A DNA stretch of 35,002 nucleotides from an uncultured Bacteroidales bacterium (GTDB lineage: Bacteria; Bacteroidota; Bacteroidia; Bacteroidales; UBA932), in contig CAKVDS010000023.1 in the NCBI GenBank assembly GCA_934726455.1, forward strand, positions 1 to 35,002. Direction: 5' to 3'. Made by a program: the position numbers and the translations under genes. This document shows positions 32,636-35,002 of the stretch, piece after piece. The notes beneath the pieces are model-generated. The model ran no database searches. It had not been told where the DNA came from and saw only the letters and a list, made by a program, of their open reading frames with translations. Each line of letters starts with the position of its first letter. Within the stretch, counting starts at the first letter, position 1.

Positions 32636-34309
32636 TCAGAATGTCCTCATTATGAATTCAACAATATGATCTTTTCTTTCCTTTATTTTTTCTTTGTCCC
32701 AAATATGATCTTGTTCTGTCATATTACGGACTTCCTGCTGTTGGAGCAACTGGGTATAGGTGCTTCGCTTGGCTTCGAAAGACGTATTCCCGATAGATTC
32801 ATTATGATGGCCAGAAAGCAGCAAGTAGTTTCCGAGGCAATTTAGATACGACTCTCTGAATTCGTCATCGTATGGACAATAGCCGCTATTGACATCTCGA
32901 TTTTCCGTATTTGGAGCAATATGCTCACACTGGGATTCCTCCACCGCATCATAACGTTTCAAACCATAGCCAGACTTGCCTTTCTCGATGAGGTGATTCT
33001 CATAGAGCCAAAGAATAATTTTAGCAATGCCATGTCCTCCATCGAAATTACCTTCAAGCATGCGCTTGAACTCCACGTTGTTCCAATAATCCCACCATCC
33101 GTCTGTTGTAGTCTTCATCCACTCTATATGATTGACTACAGTGTGAACGTCACCGTCAAATTTCTTAAAAACATCATTTAACCTCCATGTGAGAACAGCG
33201 CGTGTACCAATAACTCTATGGCGCAAGAATATGGAGCTTAGAGCCTTGGCCAATAATCTGAAATCGTCATCCGAAACACCTTTGCTATAAGCCTTGATTA
33301 CAAAGGGGAAAATGATTGCTGGTTGTCCGATAACCCACAGTGTGTGTACCATAATGTCCGTTTGCTCGTTGTGGAAGAAAACGTCCATTTTTTCAAAACT
33401 TACAGAAAGCGAATTGGTAAAATTGCGTATGAAATCGATACGTGAATCTTCTTTGCCTAATTCCTCATCCACTTTTTGCAAGGCATCACTTGCATCCAGA
33501 CTGTTGAAATACACACGCAAAGTGTATGTGAGAATATCATCCTCATCGATATTGCCTTCTATCTTTGATATAGATTTGTAGATGTGCTCAAAGCGATTTT
33601 TCACCTCACTTATCAACTCTGTTTTCTCATCCTCAGATGCACAATAAAGATGTATGTTGTACAGAAATTGTGCTTTTATAATTTCAAGGTTGGACGGTTT
33701 TTTACCACGGTTGTTCTGGAAGATAAACATCTGTATGGCTTCTGCCTCATCTTTCACTGTATGCGTTGTGCAAGTGGCATTCACAACTGCGTCCAACATA
33801 CAATGTAAAGCTTCCTCGTCATACTCTTTCAATTGACTCACAAAGTAGTCGTAAGCCGCAACTATGCGCTTCTGCGATTCTGTATCCAGCCCATTGCGAT
33901 CAGTCTTTACTTTATTGATAACATAGTCCCGGAACAACTGATTGTCGTAATCAACGGTTGAAAACCTGTAAGTTTGTCCCACCTTAACAAGCGTTCCATA
34001 AAGAAATCTGTCGTCCTCCGACAAAGTTCCGCAAAACTCTTCCAATCTGCTGTAAATGGCAGAGATGAAAATAGTGATAGTAGTCAAACGCTGTTGCCCA
34101 TCAATGATGGCAAAAGTGCACTTGTCTTTTTCCTCGAACAGAAAATGTCCGAAATAATAACTTGATGCAGAATGGCTCTCTACATAATTCTGCAGATCCG
34201 CCAGAAATTGTTTAGTCTGCTTATCTTCCCAAGAATATGCTCTTTGATAAGTCGGCACAAAAATCTTATTGCCCGACAACATTTGGTTTACACTAGTTGA
34301 TGCGTCCAT
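32636..34309 (-). CDS. DUF262/DUF1524 (GmrSD-like) protein
   Basis: A 557-residue protein with a complete DUF262 N-terminal domain and a DUF1524 (HNH-like) C-terminal domain, as in fused GmrSD type IV restriction enzymes and related phage-defence proteins. DUF262 motifs: VPTYQRAYSW (residues 18-27), IIDGQQRLTT (about 68-77, thought to bind or hydrolyse NTP), and NNRGKKPSNLEIIKAQFL. DUF1524 motifs: EHIAPN with His463, then 'LGNYLLLSGHHNESIGN' and 'FEAKRSTY', matching the HIxP...GNL.LL...N...F..K pattern. Base composition is near 40% GC in the stretches I counted, against about 55% for neighbours, which suggests horizontal acquisition. It is a single gene with its own promoter. Target, for example modified phage DNA, is inference only. 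Confidence 0.85.
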   Translation of the reverse strand: MDASTSVNQMLSGNKIFVPTYQRAYSWEDKQTKQFLADLQNYVESHSASSYYFGHFLFEEKDKCTFAIIDGQQRLTTITIFISAIYSRLEEFCGTLSEDDRFLYGTLVKVGQTYRFSTVDYDNQLFRDYVINKVKTDRNGLDTESQKRIVAAYDYFVSQLKEYDEEALHCMLDAVVNATCTTHTVKDEAEAIQMFIFQNNRGKKPSNLEIIKAQFLYNIHLYCASEDEKTELISEVKNRFEHIYKSISKIEGNIDEDDILTYTLRVYFNSLDASDALQKVDEELGKEDSRIDFIRNFTNSLSVSFEKMDVFFHNEQTDIMVHTLWVIGQPAIIFPFVIKAYSKGVSDDDFRLLAKALSSIFLRHRVIGTRAVLTWRLNDVFKKFDGDVHTVVNHIEWMKTTTDGWWDYWNNVEFKRMLEGNFDGGHGIAKIILWLYENHLIEKGKSGYGLKRYDAVEESQCEHIAPNTENRDVNSGYCPYDDEFRESYLNCLGNYLLLSGHHNESIGNTSFEAKRSTYTQLLQQQEVRNMTEQDHIWDKEKIKERKDHIVEFIMRTF

Positions 34310-34324
34310 AATATCTTATTTTGA

Positions 34325-34354
34325 CAAAAATACCATATTTACCCCCCCCGTCAA
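34325..34354 (-). promoter_or_regulatory. DUF262 gene promoter with a G8 tract in its spacer
   Basis: On the minus strand TTG (34352-34354), a 19-bp spacer and a perfect -7 box TATTTTTG (34325-34332) precede the ATG at 34309. The spacer contains eight consecutive G (plus-strand C8 at 34342-34349). Gain or loss of single G would change the distance between the boxes, so transcription could be phase-variable. The leader would be about 10 nt. Confidence 0.5.
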
Positions 34355-34478
34355 GTTCATATTGGGTCATTTCATGATTTTTTAATCACTCAAATCTTTA
34401 TGACGCGAATATAACCACCACCAATGCCAAAGGATGGCAGAGAAAGCAAGTGCTGCCATGGGTTTCAGGAATATTCGT

Positions 34479-34486
34479 TATCTTTG
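34479..34486 (+). promoter_or_regulatory. -7 box upstream of the right-end ATPase gene
   Basis: TATCTTTG matches TAnnTTTG and ends 28 nt before the ATG at 34515. No TTTG lies at the expected -33 distance. A 7-bp inverted repeat ATGGCAG/CTGCCAT spans roughly 34433-34460 upstream and has no clear role. Confidence 0.35.
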
Positions 34487-34514
34487 GGGGTTGGACATCA
34501 TTTTGACTACAGCT

Positions 34515-35002
34515 ATGGAGGAGAAAAGGATAAAGTACCCGATAGGGGTGCAGACATTTGACAAGATAATCGATGGAGGATACCTCTACATCGACAAGAC
34601 AGGATATGTTCACAACCTGACCGAAAAATACAGTTACGTGTTCCTCAGCCGGCCGCGGCGCTTCGGCAAGTCCCTGCTCTCCTCCACCATCCACAGCTAT
34701 TTCGCCGGAGACAAGGAGCTGTTCGAGGGGTTGGAAGCCGGAAAGCGCAAGAAAGAATGGCCAAAGCACCCCGTGCTCCACTTCGATATGTCCACGGCAA
34801 AGCACCTTGACGAGGAGCAGCTGATAAGCGAACTGAGCCTTAAACTCAGCCGATACGAAGAAATTTACGGGAAGGCCGAAGACGAGACTCAGATCAACCA
34901 GCGCTTCGAGGGGCTTGTCCAGAGGGCCGCCGAAAAGACCGGCGAGAAAGCCGTCGTCATCATAGACGAGTACGACGCCCCGCTGCTCGACGTAATGAAC
35001 GA
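34515..35002 (+). CDS. AAA-ATPase-like protein, N-terminal part (cut by window end)
   Basis: The first 162 codons of an AAA-ATPase_like (PF09820-type) protein; the rest lies beyond the window. It opens with 'YPIGVQTFDKIIDGGYLYI' and 'DKTGYV', the standard start of this family, then Walker A SRPRRFGKSLL (K52) and Walker B VVIIDEYDAPL (D151, E152). Full-length relatives usually end in a PD-(D/E)XK nuclease-like domain and occur in many copies in Bacteroidetes; their function is not established. GC content is like the core genes, unlike the adjacent DUF262 gene. Confidence 0.88.
   Translation, partial: MEEKRIKYPIGVQTFDKIIDGGYLYIDKTGYVHNLTEKYSYVFLSRPRRFGKSLLSSTIHSYFAGDKELFEGLEAGKRKKEWPKHPVLHFDMSTAKHLDEEQLISELSLKLSRYEEIYGKAEDETQINQRFEGLVQRAAEKTGEKAVVIIDEYDAPLLDVMN

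Noticed and set aside
32504..32845. 113-codon plus-strand frame near the DUF262 gene
   Set aside because: It spans the beta-galactosidase terminator and runs antisense into the conserved C terminus of the DUF262/DUF1524 protein.
34398..34805. 135-codon open frame on the minus strand at the right end
   Set aside because: Antisense to the conserved Walker A region of the AAA-ATPase-like gene; no family pattern.

Overview
The window looks like chromosomal DNA from a Bacteroidales bacterium, probably gut-associated, with roughly 55% GC in most genes. Supporting signs are a SusC/SusD outer-membrane nutrient-uptake pair, many short-lipobox lipoproteins, a TPR-type histidine kinase with a LytTR regulator, and promoters of the Bacteroidetes type (TTTG about 20 bases before TAnnTTTG). 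Genus cannot be fixed from sequence reading alone.

Layout. Positions 112-1467 (-) hold an AAA ATPase of the DUF4143 type, preceded by three palindromic units spaced exactly 33 bp apart. Positions 1589-10464 (-) form one tight operon transcribed leftward: two paralogous surface lipoproteins with a FISUMP-like C-terminal domain, then SusC, SusD and a third lipoprotein. A terminator at about 10617-10649 separates it from an upstream unit (10625-15373, -) made of nrdD, nrdG and a lipoprotein of the six-hairpin glycosidase type. A MATE exporter (15572-16996, +) converges on a kinase/regulator pair (16989-19713, -).

Positions 19803-22962 (+) carry an M49-type peptidase lipoprotein that appears to be broken (internal loss, frameshift, and an Arg in place of the first His of the zinc motif), overlapping by 7 bp an intact YidE/YbjL/AspT-type transporter. 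A purine cluster follows: purA (+), a 24-bp perfect inverted repeat, purB and purC (-, overlapping by ATGA), and a divergent purF (+). purF is followed closely by a radical SAM protein and a secreted family 2 beta-galactosidase. The right end (32419-35002) is an accessory-looking stretch: an AT-richer DUF262/DUF1524 (GmrSD-like) gene and the start of an AAA-ATPase-like gene cut by the window end.

Most notable observations: (1) the three 33-bp-phased palindromes upstream of the DUF4143 ATPase, one lying inside its predicted promoter; (2) two G8 tracts placed where slippage would switch expression, one in the signal-peptide codons of a surface lipoprotein and one in the promoter spacer of the DUF262 gene; (3) the decaying M49 peptidase; (4) FISUMP lipoproteins placed ahead of susC; (5) the long hairpin between purA and purB. 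No rRNA, tRNA, CRISPR array, transposase or integrase gene was recognised.
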